DNA of 64,000 nucleotides from an uncultured Geobacteraceae bacterium (lineage in GTDB: Bacteria > Desulfobacterota > Desulfuromonadia > Geobacterales > Pseudopelobacteraceae). A program made the translations under genes and the position numbers. The number at the start of each line of letters is the position of its first letter. The first letter of the stretch is position 1. This document shows positions 36,110 through 44,790 of the stretch, one piece after another. The notes below the pieces were generated by a model that did no database searches, was not told the origin of the DNA, and worked only from the letters and a program-made list of their open reading frames with translations. The stretch spans positions 1 through 64,000 of the forward strand of contig CAIMXI010000215.1 of NCBI GenBank assembly GCA_903845365.1, read 5' to 3'.

Positions 36110-36847
36110 GTGTACAACAATACTCGGATAATATGTATTATTCCGGCAAGAGGTGGTTCCCTGGGGCTGCCGGGAAAAAATAGTATGACTATTGCCGGTA
36201 AGCCGATGATAGTGCATTCAATTGAAAAAGCACTGGCGAACCGGATGATTGACAGAGTCGTCATCTCCACTGATGATGAAGGTATCGCCCTGGTCGCACG
36301 GGAAGCGGGCGGCGATGTCCCCTTTCTGCGTACACCTGCTCTGGCCCTGAGTACCACCCCGATGGTGCCGGTTGTGATTGACACACTGCAACGGCTTGCC
36401 GCCGCTGGTGATAGCTATGACGTTGCAGTCATGCTACAGGCGAATTCTCCGCTTCTTGCTCCGGAAGACATAGACCGTGTACTGCTTGAATTGATTGATA
36501 AAGATCTGGATGTGGTTTTTACGGTCACCGAGGCAAGCCATCCTCCACAGTGGTCAATCAGCATCGGCTGCCAGGGGCCGGTCTTTGCTTTTATGCCGGA
36601 TGACTATGCTGCCGGTGAACGTCGTCAGGACCTGGAGACGTTCTATAGAAGTACTGGCGCTGTCTATGCTGTGCGGATACCGTATCTGCTCTCTTGCCCC
36701 GACACGGCACGGCTGTGTCTCCCGTCACCCCAGCAGCGCTCCGGTGCCGTTATTACAGATCCGCTTACAGCGGTCGACATCGATACTGAATTGGATTTTA
36801 TCGTAGCCGAAGCTATCTTTTCCAGGATCGAACGGGGAATACAATGA
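36110..36847 (+). CDS. legF: CMP-legionaminate cytidylyltransferase
   Basis: The 245-residue protein is of the CMP-NeuAc synthetase family: IIPARGGSLGLPGKN (CTP-binding loop), DRVVISTDDEGI, LQANSPLL and the metal-binding Asp near TAVDIDTELDF. It activates the nine-carbon acid with CTP, giving the donor for a legionaminyltransferase. The start is GTG at 36110. ATGA overlap with the radical SAM gene suggests that gene belongs to the same pathway or glycan. Confidence 0.9.
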   Translation: MYNNTRIICIIPARGGSLGLPGKNSMTIAGKPMIVHSIEKALANRMIDRVVISTDDEGIALVAREAGGDVPFLRTPALALSTTPMVPVVIDTLQRLAAAGDSYDVAVMLQANSPLLAPEDIDRVLLELIDKDLDVVFTVTEASHPPQWSISIGCQGPVFAFMPDDYAAGERRQDLETFYRSTGAVYAVRIPYLLSCPDTARLCLPSPQQRSGAVITDPLTAVDIDTELDFIVAEAIFSRIERGIQ

Positions 36848-38175
36848 GTAAAAAAACTTCCATTGTCCTGGTGCACCCACCCGTCTCATTTGAAGAGCGC
36901 TATGGCGATTCCAAATGTTTTACCGGTCACATTCATCCACCTCAGGGACTGTGCCATTTGGCAGCCGTGTTTCCCCAGGAACGGTATCAGGTTTCCATAG
37001 TCGATGCACAGGCGCTTTTCATGGGTGTAGAGGATACAGTCCGGGAAATTATCCGAAAAGATCCTGACTACGTGGGAATCATGACGTTTACCATTTCAAT
37101 GAGCACGGTTGCCCGACTGCATGATATGCTGCTGACCGCCCTGCCGGGAGTGACAATTATCCTCGGTGGTCCCCACATCAATGCCTGCCCGGAAGAGACC
37201 TTCGCAAGATACCCGCAGTTTAAAATCGCTGTCATGAATGAAGGTGAGGAGACCTTTCCTGAGCTGATCTCGGTATTGGAACATGGTGGTGACATATCTG
37301 TCGTGAAGGGTATTATCATGTCTGATGGAGACGGGGCCGCAGTACGGACGGATGCGCGACCCCTGATCCGTGATCTTGATGTTCTTCCCCGTCCGCGATG
37401 GGATCTGCTGCCATTTCTGCCGGATCATTACCGTCCTTCAACGATGACGTACAGGAAGTTGCCCGCTGTGGCTGTGGTAACCTCTCGCGGCTGTCCACAC
37501 GGCTGTGTCTTCTGCGACCGGTCTGTTTTTGGAAGGAAATGGCGGGCACATGGCTCCGGTACCGTACTGCAATGGATTGAATATCTTACGAAATCATTCG
37601 GAATCAGGGATATCAACTTTCAGGATGACCACTTTATGGTTGATAAAGTGCGCTTATCAGAAATTTGTGAGGGGATTTGCCGCAACCACCCTGAATTAAT
37701 CTGGAGCACCATCGGGCGGGCCGACGCTGTTGACCAGAAATCGGCTCGTCTGATGAAGAAAGCAGGGTGTTGGCAAATTGCTTTCGGAATTGAAAGCGGT
37801 TCACAACGAATATTGGATGTGCTCAAAAAGGATGAAACAATAGAGCAGGTTGAAAGTGCCGTACAAATTATCAAGGAAAACGGCATGACGGTCAAAGGGC
37901 TTTTCATGGCCGGATGTCCTACAGAAACCATTGAAACACTGCAGGAAACTGAACTATTTATCAAAAAACTCAAGCTTGATTATGTCTCAATGTCAGCCTT
38001 CACCCCGACACCAAATACGGAAATCTTTACTCACTGGAAAGAGTACGGTGATTGGGATGGTGCAACCCCGGACGATTGGAATAAATTAAATCTTTGGGAG
38101 CCCGTATTTATTCCGCATGGTCTCAGCAAGGAATATCTTAAGCAATTTATTAAACGGGCGCCTGTAACCAAATGA
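36844..38175 (+). CDS. B12-binding-domain radical SAM protein
   Basis: The 443-residue protein has an N-terminal B12-binding-like domain (about 1-140; VHPPVSFEERYGD, LGGPHINACPEE), a radical SAM core with CPHGCVFCDR near residue 216, GIESGSQRILDVLKK and a C-terminal extension. Relatives include C-methyltransferases and cyclases. It is translationally coupled to legF before it and to the deacetylase-like gene after it, so modification of a sugar or lipid-linked intermediate is plausible. The substrate cannot be told from the sequence. Confidence 0.88.
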   Translation: MSKKTSIVLVHPPVSFEERYGDSKCFTGHIHPPQGLCHLAAVFPQERYQVSIVDAQALFMGVEDTVREIIRKDPDYVGIMTFTISMSTVARLHDMLLTALPGVTIILGGPHINACPEETFARYPQFKIAVMNEGEETFPELISVLEHGGDISVVKGIIMSDGDGAAVRTDARPLIRDLDVLPRPRWDLLPFLPDHYRPSTMTYRKLPAVAVVTSRGCPHGCVFCDRSVFGRKWRAHGSGTVLQWIEYLTKSFGIRDINFQDDHFMVDKVRLSEICEGICRNHPELIWSTIGRADAVDQKSARLMKKAGCWQIAFGIESGSQRILDVLKKDETIEQVESAVQIIKENGMTVKGLFMAGCPTETIETLQETELFIKKLKLDYVSMSAFTPTPNTEIFTHWKEYGDWDGATPDDWNKLNLWEPVFIPHGLSKEYLKQFIKRAPVTK

Positions 38176-39536
38176 ATAACCGTAACGTCGTATATATAGT
38201 TCATTGTGTGGATACAGAAGGGCCGTTACGTGAACCGATTGAGGAGACCTTCGTCAGGATCAACCAGATCTTTGGACTGAACATCGAGCCATCTATTGAA
38301 AACTTGAAAAAAATTCAACAGGGCGCAATAGATTTCGGAAATGCAACAGCGGCTCTGACAAAACTCGTAGATCCCAAACTGATCTCTTTTAACGAGTCGT
38401 GGGATGACATCGGCAGAATGCTCAAAACTATCTGCAGCTTACGTTTTCGCAGGGAGCATGGCGACTCATCCGGTTCTGGCTGGCTCTACAACTGGTTTTG
38501 TCTTGACCATGTCGGCTATGACTACAACCCCCGAGGCCGCTGCCTGGGTCATCATAAGGTATACGACTATTACCTGATGAATTGCTCCGGCCAGTCTAAT
38601 GTGCGTGACCGGGTCTATTTCCATTATCATCCGCTGCCGTATAACAGGATGGCACATTCCTGTGCGACCAATTACCTGAACGACAACCACCTGTTCGAAA
38701 TCTTGGCAAGAAAGGTCATTGACAGGCAGTGGTTTCCAGCCGTTTTCCGGCCCGGTTTCCATACGATACGACCGGACAGCCACTGGTTCCTTGAACAGTG
38801 GATACCGTTTGATTACAGCAATCAGGCAACCGAGGCAGAAACAGACCAGCCTGACCTCGGCGATGGACGTTTCGGTGATTGGAGACAGGCACCCAGACGC
38901 TGGGGAGGATATCATCCGAGCCATGATGATTATCAAGCAGAGGGTGATTGCAGAAGATTGATCTTCAGATGTCTGAACATGCGCGCCCGTTTAAGGGAGT
39001 TATCCCAGAGTGATGTGGATGATGCGTTTCAGCAGGCATCTCTATCCGGGAAGGCGGTGCTGGCATTTACAAACCATGATTTCAGAGACATGGCCTCGGA
39101 AATCAGTTCCGTATATCAGAAAATTAAAAAATCTGCGCTGCGTTGGCCTGATGTTGAATTCAGACACTGCAACGCACTTGAGGCCGCGAGATGTTACCTG
39201 GATGGCGGTTCGCCTGAGCCGCTCGGATTGGAGCTCGTCATCAGGGAGAAATCCGCAGGTGATGCTGAACTTAATGTAACAACCCAATCGAGACTTTTCG
39301 GGCCTCAACCATTTCTTGCCATAAAAACAGTTGAAGGATCGTATTATTACGACAATTTTGATTTAGGTAGCCAGCCGAATTCCTGGAAATATACCTTTGA
39401 CTGGCAGACCTTTACGTTGAAGAGATTGGAGAAGGTTGGTGTCGCTGCCACCGGAAGGCAGGGACAGATGGAAATCGCTGTATGGGATCGTGCCTCGAAT
39501 ACGGTAGACATAAAGAAGATACAGTACAACAGCTGA
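38172..39536 (+). CDS. Polysaccharide-deacetylase-like protein (WbmS-like, tentative)
   Basis: The 454-residue protein is not firmly recognised. The N-terminus HCVDTEGP, a central RPGFHTIRPDSHWFLEQW and the length recall NodB-fold polysaccharide deacetylases and the WbmS group found in O-antigen loci. The first motif would supply the metal/catalytic aspartate; the usual HxxxH metal motif may be the HYHPLPYN segment, but this is uncertain. The last 90 residues look like a beta domain. It overlaps the radical SAM gene by four bases. No signal peptide is seen, so it would act in the cytoplasm. Confidence 0.55.
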   Translation: MNNRNVVYIVHCVDTEGPLREPIEETFVRINQIFGLNIEPSIENLKKIQQGAIDFGNATAALTKLVDPKLISFNESWDDIGRMLKTICSLRFRREHGDSSGSGWLYNWFCLDHVGYDYNPRGRCLGHHKVYDYYLMNCSGQSNVRDRVYFHYHPLPYNRMAHSCATNYLNDNHLFEILARKVIDRQWFPAVFRPGFHTIRPDSHWFLEQWIPFDYSNQATEAETDQPDLGDGRFGDWRQAPRRWGGYHPSHDDYQAEGDCRRLIFRCLNMRARLRELSQSDVDDAFQQASLSGKAVLAFTNHDFRDMASEISSVYQKIKKSALRWPDVEFRHCNALEAARCYLDGGSPEPLGLELVIREKSAGDAELNVTTQSRLFGPQPFLAIKTVEGSYYYDNFDLGSQPNSWKYTFDWQTFTLKRLEKVGVAATGRQGQMEIAVWDRASNTVDIKKIQYNS

Positions 39537-39554
39537 GTCCGGGAGTGGGTGTAC

Positions 39555-40355
39555 ATGCCTGACAGACATTTTAACGGCAATTATGTTTCATACTGGAAGG
39601 AGAGGGTCGATAAACCGATGGATGGCTCCAGGGTTGCGGATGAACGAATCCTTGATTTCTATATCCGACAGCTGGGAATAGTTGAAAAAGACAAAGTTCT
39701 CGATTTAGGGTGCGGGTATGGCCGACTGTATCCGCTACTCAGCAGATATTCGCAGAGGATAGTGGGGGCTGACATATCATATGACATGCTTGCAGCGGCA
39801 GCGGAGTTCTCATATGACTGCCTTTTTGAGGCCAGTGCCGAAAACACGCGTGCCGCAGACGGTTTCTTCAATCATATCGTAGTATGGGGAGTGTATGACG
39901 TTGTAGACCAGGAGAAAAGCCTCGTCGAATTTAACAGAATTCTTAATAAAGGGGGGCGGTTGCTGATTACGGGAAAAAACTATTCCTATGATCCCATGGA
40001 TGAACCGGCCTTTATTGCTGAAAGAAATGCAAAGTTGAAGAACTTCCCGAACCATTTTACCGATACAGCTGCATTTAAACGCATGATTAAATGGTTTGGA
40101 TTCAAGATTCATAAGGCATTCGCATTCCAGAATCGTGGCGATCTCGGTGAAAACCGCTATGTTGATATATCTGACAACCATTTGGATTTATTCTATGAGT
40201 TTGTAATTATTCTTGAAAAGAGCCATCAACCGTTACCGGATCCGCCGCAGTTTTCCCATGAGTTCAGCAACGTGGCAAAACTACGTTCCATGGCGGCCGG
40301 TTATGAAAATATAGTCGACTTTTTTTCCTGGCACCAGGCGACGGCAGTATCGTAA
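39555..40355 (+). CDS. Class I SAM-dependent methyltransferase
   Basis: The 266-residue protein has motif I VLDLGCGYGRLYPLL, an acidic motif II (IVGADIS), and NKGGRLLITGKN as motif III. The ATG at 39555 has GGGAG nine bases upstream and is preferred to the GTG at 39549. The acceptor is unknown; from position it is likely a sugar. It follows the deacetylase-like gene by 18 bases. Confidence 0.85.
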   Translation: MPDRHFNGNYVSYWKERVDKPMDGSRVADERILDFYIRQLGIVEKDKVLDLGCGYGRLYPLLSRYSQRIVGADISYDMLAAAAEFSYDCLFEASAENTRAADGFFNHIVVWGVYDVVDQEKSLVEFNRILNKGGRLLITGKNYSYDPMDEPAFIAERNAKLKNFPNHFTDTAAFKRMIKWFGFKIHKAFAFQNRGDLGENRYVDISDNHLDLFYEFVIILEKSHQPLPDPPQFSHEFSNVAKLRSMAAGYENIVDFFSWHQATAVS

Positions 40356-40365
40356 GGTAGATGCG

Positions 40366-41655
40366 ATGAAGATCCTGCTGGTCTTGAATAAACCGATTCG
40401 TGAGATTCCCATTATGGAATCGATACGACGGGAAATAGTAGCATTGGAACCGGACTCACATGTCGAAATACGGGAGATGTGCGCGCCCGGTTTTGTCAGG
40501 TTCGTAATGACGTTCAGACCGGACGTTATCTTGACGTTCCCCTTTACCTGCATCGGTTTTTCTCAAATGTATTACCTTTTTAAAATGCTTTATGCGACGA
40601 AGATCGTCTGCTTCAGGGCGGAAGGTGTTATCGGCCTAAATTCGGAATATGATGTCAGGTGGGCTACCGGATTTGATGCCTATGGAGAGTCACTGGTTGA
40701 CTATGAGGTTTTCTGGGGAAGCAGTATGGCGCAGGCTGTCGGCAGCAGTCTCCTAGCCCAGCACAAGCTCTCCGGAAGGGAACGGATCAGATCTATCGGT
40801 TATCCAAGGCTGGAGGCATATTTTGCCGATGCGGAGCAAGCCCCGTTGAATGTTCCAACAAGAATAATCAACAGGATCGCTGCGTACAACAGGCAGGACA
40901 TCCTGTTATGTATCACCGGCTTTCATCTTGCAAACTACACCAGGCAGAATCTGTTTGATGCCAAGGATCTGGATGCCGAGAATAATGTGGATAACTTGTT
41001 GGAAGGTGTGGAAATATCCAAACAGTTTAGAGCGAAATTGATTGAGACCATAATCAGCACCGCAGATCAGCATCATAAGCAGCTGTTTATTGTCAAGAAG
41101 CATCCTATTGAACGTACAGAGGACTATGCGGTGTTGGAAACGATTCCGAATATTCTTTATGTGCATGAAGACATCGAGTTGCAGAACCTTATACCATACG
41201 TCGGTTTGTTCCTGCATTACGGTTCGACAGCTCTGGTGGATTCGTACCTGTCCGGGGTTCCCTCGGTGTATATCTACTCGACCACTAATAAACAATGGTA
41301 CTCGGATCTTGGCTGGCCTTCATCGGTTAGAGCTGAAGTGGCTGAAATTCCCACGGTTATACAGGATTATTTGAACGGTAAGGTTAATTTTCGGATGACT
41401 GCCGGTATAAAACAGATCATGAAGGATATCTTCAACATCGAAGAGGGTAAACCATACCGCCCTTCACGGGAAATAGCGCAACTGCTGCTTGCCGCCGATA
41501 AGGCGCAGCGGGTTCCCTTGAGCGATCACTATCTCTGGAAGGCCGTCATTGCCGTACTCCTTGACTCAGGGCTTATTGTCGTGTCGCGGATAATAAAATG
41601 GATATTTCGTATTCCGCCAGAAGTGTCGCTGCTCCGAAAGCTGAAATTGACATGA
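40366..41655 (+). CDS. Surface-carbohydrate GT-B-like protein (CDP-glycerophosphotransferase/capsule family-like)
   Basis: The 429-residue protein resembles surface carbohydrate synthesis proteins with a GT-B fold. The second half holds VKKHPIERTEDY, NILYVHEDIE and FLHYGSTALVDSYLSGVPSVY, a donor-site pattern shared with capsule (KpsS-like) and TagB/TagF-type transferases. A hydrophobic helix near the C-terminus (about 390-415) suggests membrane association. Donor and acceptor are unknown; legionaminic acid transfer is possible only by position. Confidence 0.65.
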   Translation: MKILLVLNKPIREIPIMESIRREIVALEPDSHVEIREMCAPGFVRFVMTFRPDVILTFPFTCIGFSQMYYLFKMLYATKIVCFRAEGVIGLNSEYDVRWATGFDAYGESLVDYEVFWGSSMAQAVGSSLLAQHKLSGRERIRSIGYPRLEAYFADAEQAPLNVPTRIINRIAAYNRQDILLCITGFHLANYTRQNLFDAKDLDAENNVDNLLEGVEISKQFRAKLIETIISTADQHHKQLFIVKKHPIERTEDYAVLETIPNILYVHEDIELQNLIPYVGLFLHYGSTALVDSYLSGVPSVYIYSTTNKQWYSDLGWPSSVRAEVAEIPTVIQDYLNGKVNFRMTAGIKQIMKDIFNIEEGKPYRPSREIAQLLLAADKAQRVPLSDHYLWKAVIAVLLDSGLIVVSRIIKWIFRIPPEVSLLRKLKLT

Positions 41656-41710
41656 GGAAGCTGTCGTTATGTATTCCTGCCAGTAACTCTGCCTTGCATC
41701 AAAGGGTTGT

Positions 41711-43507
41711 ATGAGATTCCTTTTCAGATTCTGCGGTAAAAAAAATCTCTGCATACTTTTTGCAACTTCCATGGCTACGCTCCTTTTGGACTTGGTGAGC
41801 ATTGCCCTGATATTTCCATTTCTTAAGATATTTATTGATCCAAGCATCATTAGCTCTCACGACACCATCCGTGCGGTGTACGATTTTTTTGGCTTCAGTG
41901 GCCGTGAGGATTTTATCCTCGTGCTTGGGGCGGTACTGGCCGCTGCATATCTACTTAAATTCATTTTCAAAACTGCTGTGAACTGGTTAAAAGTCTCTAC
42001 GACCAACCAGATTAACTTCCGTCTTTCGAGCGAGCTCTTCAGAGGGCTTCTCGATGCCCGTTATGCCCTCTTCACCGAAGAGAGCGCGTCCGAGATGATC
42101 AACATAGTGAATGCTCAAACGGTCCACAGTGTCATCTGCCTCGAATCTGTCATCAGAGTTCTGAATGAGCTCTGTTTTATCGTCGCAGCTATTCTTATTT
42201 TCCTCTACCTGAATGCGGGTGTGACCATGCTGTGTATGAGCGCATTTGCGCTGATCGGCCTGGTGCTTTATATTTGTCTGGTTAAGAGAATATCTCATTA
42301 TGGGACCGTTCATACAAAGCTTAACCAGCTTGTGTACAAGTACGGTTTTGCCATGGCAAACAGTATCAAAGACATCAAAATCATGGGGCTGGAAATTAAT
42401 TATGTGAAGAAGTTTACCCTGATTTGGGATGAGTACAGCAGAAACGACAGCAAAGCAAAGACGGCAAAGGGTATTCCGATTGATCTGTCTGAAACCTTTA
42501 TCTTCTGCGGGATAATCTTTGTCTGCCTCTATCTGCTTGTGACGAAACAGAGTTTGGTCGATAAAATCCCGATGCTGGGTGTCATTGCGGTGAGTGCAAT
42601 GCGCCTGCTGCCCTCGTTCAATCGAATTATCTGGAGTTATAACGAATACAAGTATTATCGGCCATCACTTCTTCTGGTCAGTGATTTGTACACCAAGACT
42701 CAGGATAACAGGCAGGTAATACGTCATGAGGAACTCTCATTTTCAAGATCTCTTGAGGTGTCAGCTCTTGCCTTCAGCTTCGGCGACAGACAGGTGTTGG
42801 ATAACATCTCTCTTGAAATCAGAAAAGGGTCATCCATTGCCTTTGTGGGAGCATCCGGAGCAGGAAAAAGCACGCTTCTTGATGTTCTGGTCGGACTTCG
42901 TGAACCATCGGGGGGGGAGTTTTATCTTGACGGCTTTGCCTTCGACCCGTTCGGGTCAGACGCGTTGCGGCGACTGATCGGCTATGTCCCACAGAGCGTG
43001 AACCTGGTTGACGAGTCGCTGGCTTTTAATATTTCGTTTGACCAGCACTATGATCTTGAGAAAATGATGTGGGTGCTGGAGGTTTCCCGGTTGAGTGCAT
43101 TTGTATCCGAGCTGAAGGACGGCCTGGACACACTCCTTGGTGAAAACGGCCTGCGGGTTTCAGGGGGGCAGAAACAGCGCATTGGTATTGCCCGTGCACT
43201 CTATCGTCACCCCGAGATACTTATATTTGATGAGGCTACCAGTGCCCTGGACAATCTGACGGAGATGGAGCTGATGCAGGAGATACAGGGTCTGGCCGGC
43301 AGTAAAACCCTGATCATTGTCGCCCACCGTTTATCCACAGTCGAGAATTGTGATGTCATCCATCTGCTGGAGAGCGGGCGTCTGGTCGCTTCCGGCAGTC
43401 ATCAGCAACTGCTGGAAACCTGCGTCCCGTACAGGGAACTGTACACAATGCAGAGGGAAAGCGCTCCAAACCGTCAAGCCGTTAATAATACAGGAGAAGT
43501 TGTATGA
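41711..43507 (+). CDS. ABC flippase, fused membrane and ATPase domains (PglK/MsbA type)
   Basis: The 598-residue protein has an N-terminal six-helix exporter domain (about 10-310) and a C-terminal ATPase: Walker A GASGAGKST (about 379-387), Q-loop VPQSVN, signature VSGGQKQRIG, Walker B LIFDEATSALD and the switch histidine in VAHRLST. PglK of this type flips lipid-linked oligosaccharides. It is the only intact exporter candidate in the locus, because Wzm and Wzt are damaged. The stop overlaps the next methyltransferase start. Confidence 0.9.
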   Translation: MRFLFRFCGKKNLCILFATSMATLLLDLVSIALIFPFLKIFIDPSIISSHDTIRAVYDFFGFSGREDFILVLGAVLAAAYLLKFIFKTAVNWLKVSTTNQINFRLSSELFRGLLDARYALFTEESASEMINIVNAQTVHSVICLESVIRVLNELCFIVAAILIFLYLNAGVTMLCMSAFALIGLVLYICLVKRISHYGTVHTKLNQLVYKYGFAMANSIKDIKIMGLEINYVKKFTLIWDEYSRNDSKAKTAKGIPIDLSETFIFCGIIFVCLYLLVTKQSLVDKIPMLGVIAVSAMRLLPSFNRIIWSYNEYKYYRPSLLLVSDLYTKTQDNRQVIRHEELSFSRSLEVSALAFSFGDRQVLDNISLEIRKGSSIAFVGASGAGKSTLLDVLVGLREPSGGEFYLDGFAFDPFGSDALRRLIGYVPQSVNLVDESLAFNISFDQHYDLEKMMWVLEVSRLSAFVSELKDGLDTLLGENGLRVSGGQKQRIGIARALYRHPEILIFDEATSALDNLTEMELMQEIQGLAGSKTLIIVAHRLSTVENCDVIHLLESGRLVASGSHQQLLETCVPYRELYTMQRESAPNRQAVNNTGEVV

Positions 43508-44169
43508 CGTGCGAACGTGTCGCACTGGTGTTGTGTAAGATGCTGAGGCCGGTCTTCACAGCCTGGTACGCTACCAGACGGTTTTTTCTGATGAAGCGGT
43601 TGGTCATCAAGGGGATTCATCGTATGAATCTCGGGTGCGGTACCCAGCGGATTCCCGGATATTGCGGCATTGATGCGGACAGTTCCGCGGAGCTCCCTCT
43701 CGATCTGTCATATTGCAATCTCCCCTTCGGCTCGGAGTCACAGGATGCAGTCATTTGTGTCTCGGCCATAAATTATTTCACTCGTCAACGGTCGGCAGAA
43801 CTGGTCCAGGAAGCATATCGAGTGCTTAAGATTGGGGGGGTGGCGAGGTTTTCGGTTCAGGACATGGAGGCTCTTGCAAGAAGGTATGTTGAAAAAGACC
43901 GCGAGTTTTTTTTCCAGAAACTGCCTGATGGCAGGGAACGTCTGGAAGGACCAACAATGGGTGATAAGTATGCAGCCTGGTTTTACGGGTATATGACAGC
44001 AGGCGGGAGGTGCAGATATTTTTACGACTATGATTCACTGGCGTATCTCTTCAAACAGGCCGGGTTTCGTGTGGTTGAGCGTAAGGAGTATCTCGATAGC
44101 AGGCTCGAACATATTGAGCTGATAGATAATAGGCCTGACCAGATGTTTTTTCTTGAGGCGCTCAAGTAG
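43504..44169 (+). CDS. SAM-dependent methyltransferase-like protein
   Basis: The 221-residue protein has motif I as MNLGCGTQRIPGYCGIDAD, then DLPFG-type spacing (NLPFGSESQDAVICV) and EAYRVLKIGGVARFSV, as in glycan-cluster methyltransferases with a predicted-SAM fold. Residues 1-38 form a basic helix before the domain. ATGA overlap with the ABC gene. Acceptor unknown. Confidence 0.78.
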   Translation: MTCERVALVLCKMLRPVFTAWYATRRFFLMKRLVIKGIHRMNLGCGTQRIPGYCGIDADSSAELPLDLSYCNLPFGSESQDAVICVSAINYFTRQRSAELVQEAYRVLKIGGVARFSVQDMEALARRYVEKDREFFFQKLPDGRERLEGPTMGDKYAAWFYGYMTAGGRCRYFYDYDSLAYLFKQAGFRVVERKEYLDSRLEHIELIDNRPDQMFFLEALK

Positions 44170-44219
44170 GGGCTATGGCCGTTATCTGAGAACTGTGTGA
44201 CCTCGCGGAGTGTTATTCG

Positions 44220-44780
44220 ATGAAAATTGTCAACGACCGTCATGATGCCCAGTGGCAAAAAACGTTTTCCGATCCTGAGAGAATGGCGGTTGCACAATCC
44301 TGGCTGAAGGATGACAATCTCGGTTTTCTGTACAATGACCTGATCAGGAATGGGGTTGAGGCCCATGCTCCGATATGTATCCGTTGCTGCTGGGAAAGGG
44401 TTCCGAACTGGGTTTCATAGGAGAGTATTCCGCCCAGAATGCAGAATCCCTCTCCTTTGCTTCAAACTCGTTTGACTATGTTTTTTGCAAGGATGCCATG
44501 CATCACTGTCCACGCCCCGTTATCGCCCTGTATGAAATGCTGCGAGTAGCCAGGGGGGGGTGCTTCTGGAACCGCTTGATGAACCGTTGAAGATTGTACA
44601 GCGGATCATCCGCTGTGTGCTGCGCTGCGCAACTTCCTGGACGATACAGGACTGTTCACGGATAGCATGCTGTGCAGCCTGATTTTCAAGTCAGAGGCAT
44701 TGGATGTCTCTCCCCTGCTTGCCGCGGCAGGGTTCAAGGTGCTAAGAGTGCCAAAAACCCGTATGCCGGCCGGTAACTAG
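44220..44780 (+). pseudogene. Methyltransferase gene broken by at least three frameshifts
   Basis: Frame 1 from the ATG at 44220 encodes MKIVNDRHDAQWQKTF... to about 44370. The protein then continues in another frame through GKGSELGFIGEYSAQN and FDYVFCKDAMHHCPRP...LRVARGG. At a run of eight G (44553-44560) the sense moves again to VLLEPLDEPLKIVQ, and after about 44625 to RNFLDDTGLF...TRMPAGN and a stop at 44778-44780. Joined up, this is a typical class I methyltransferase of about 185 residues. Each frame alone is disrupted, so no full product is made. Confidence 0.82.
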
Positions 44781-44790
44781 TGTCAACCGG

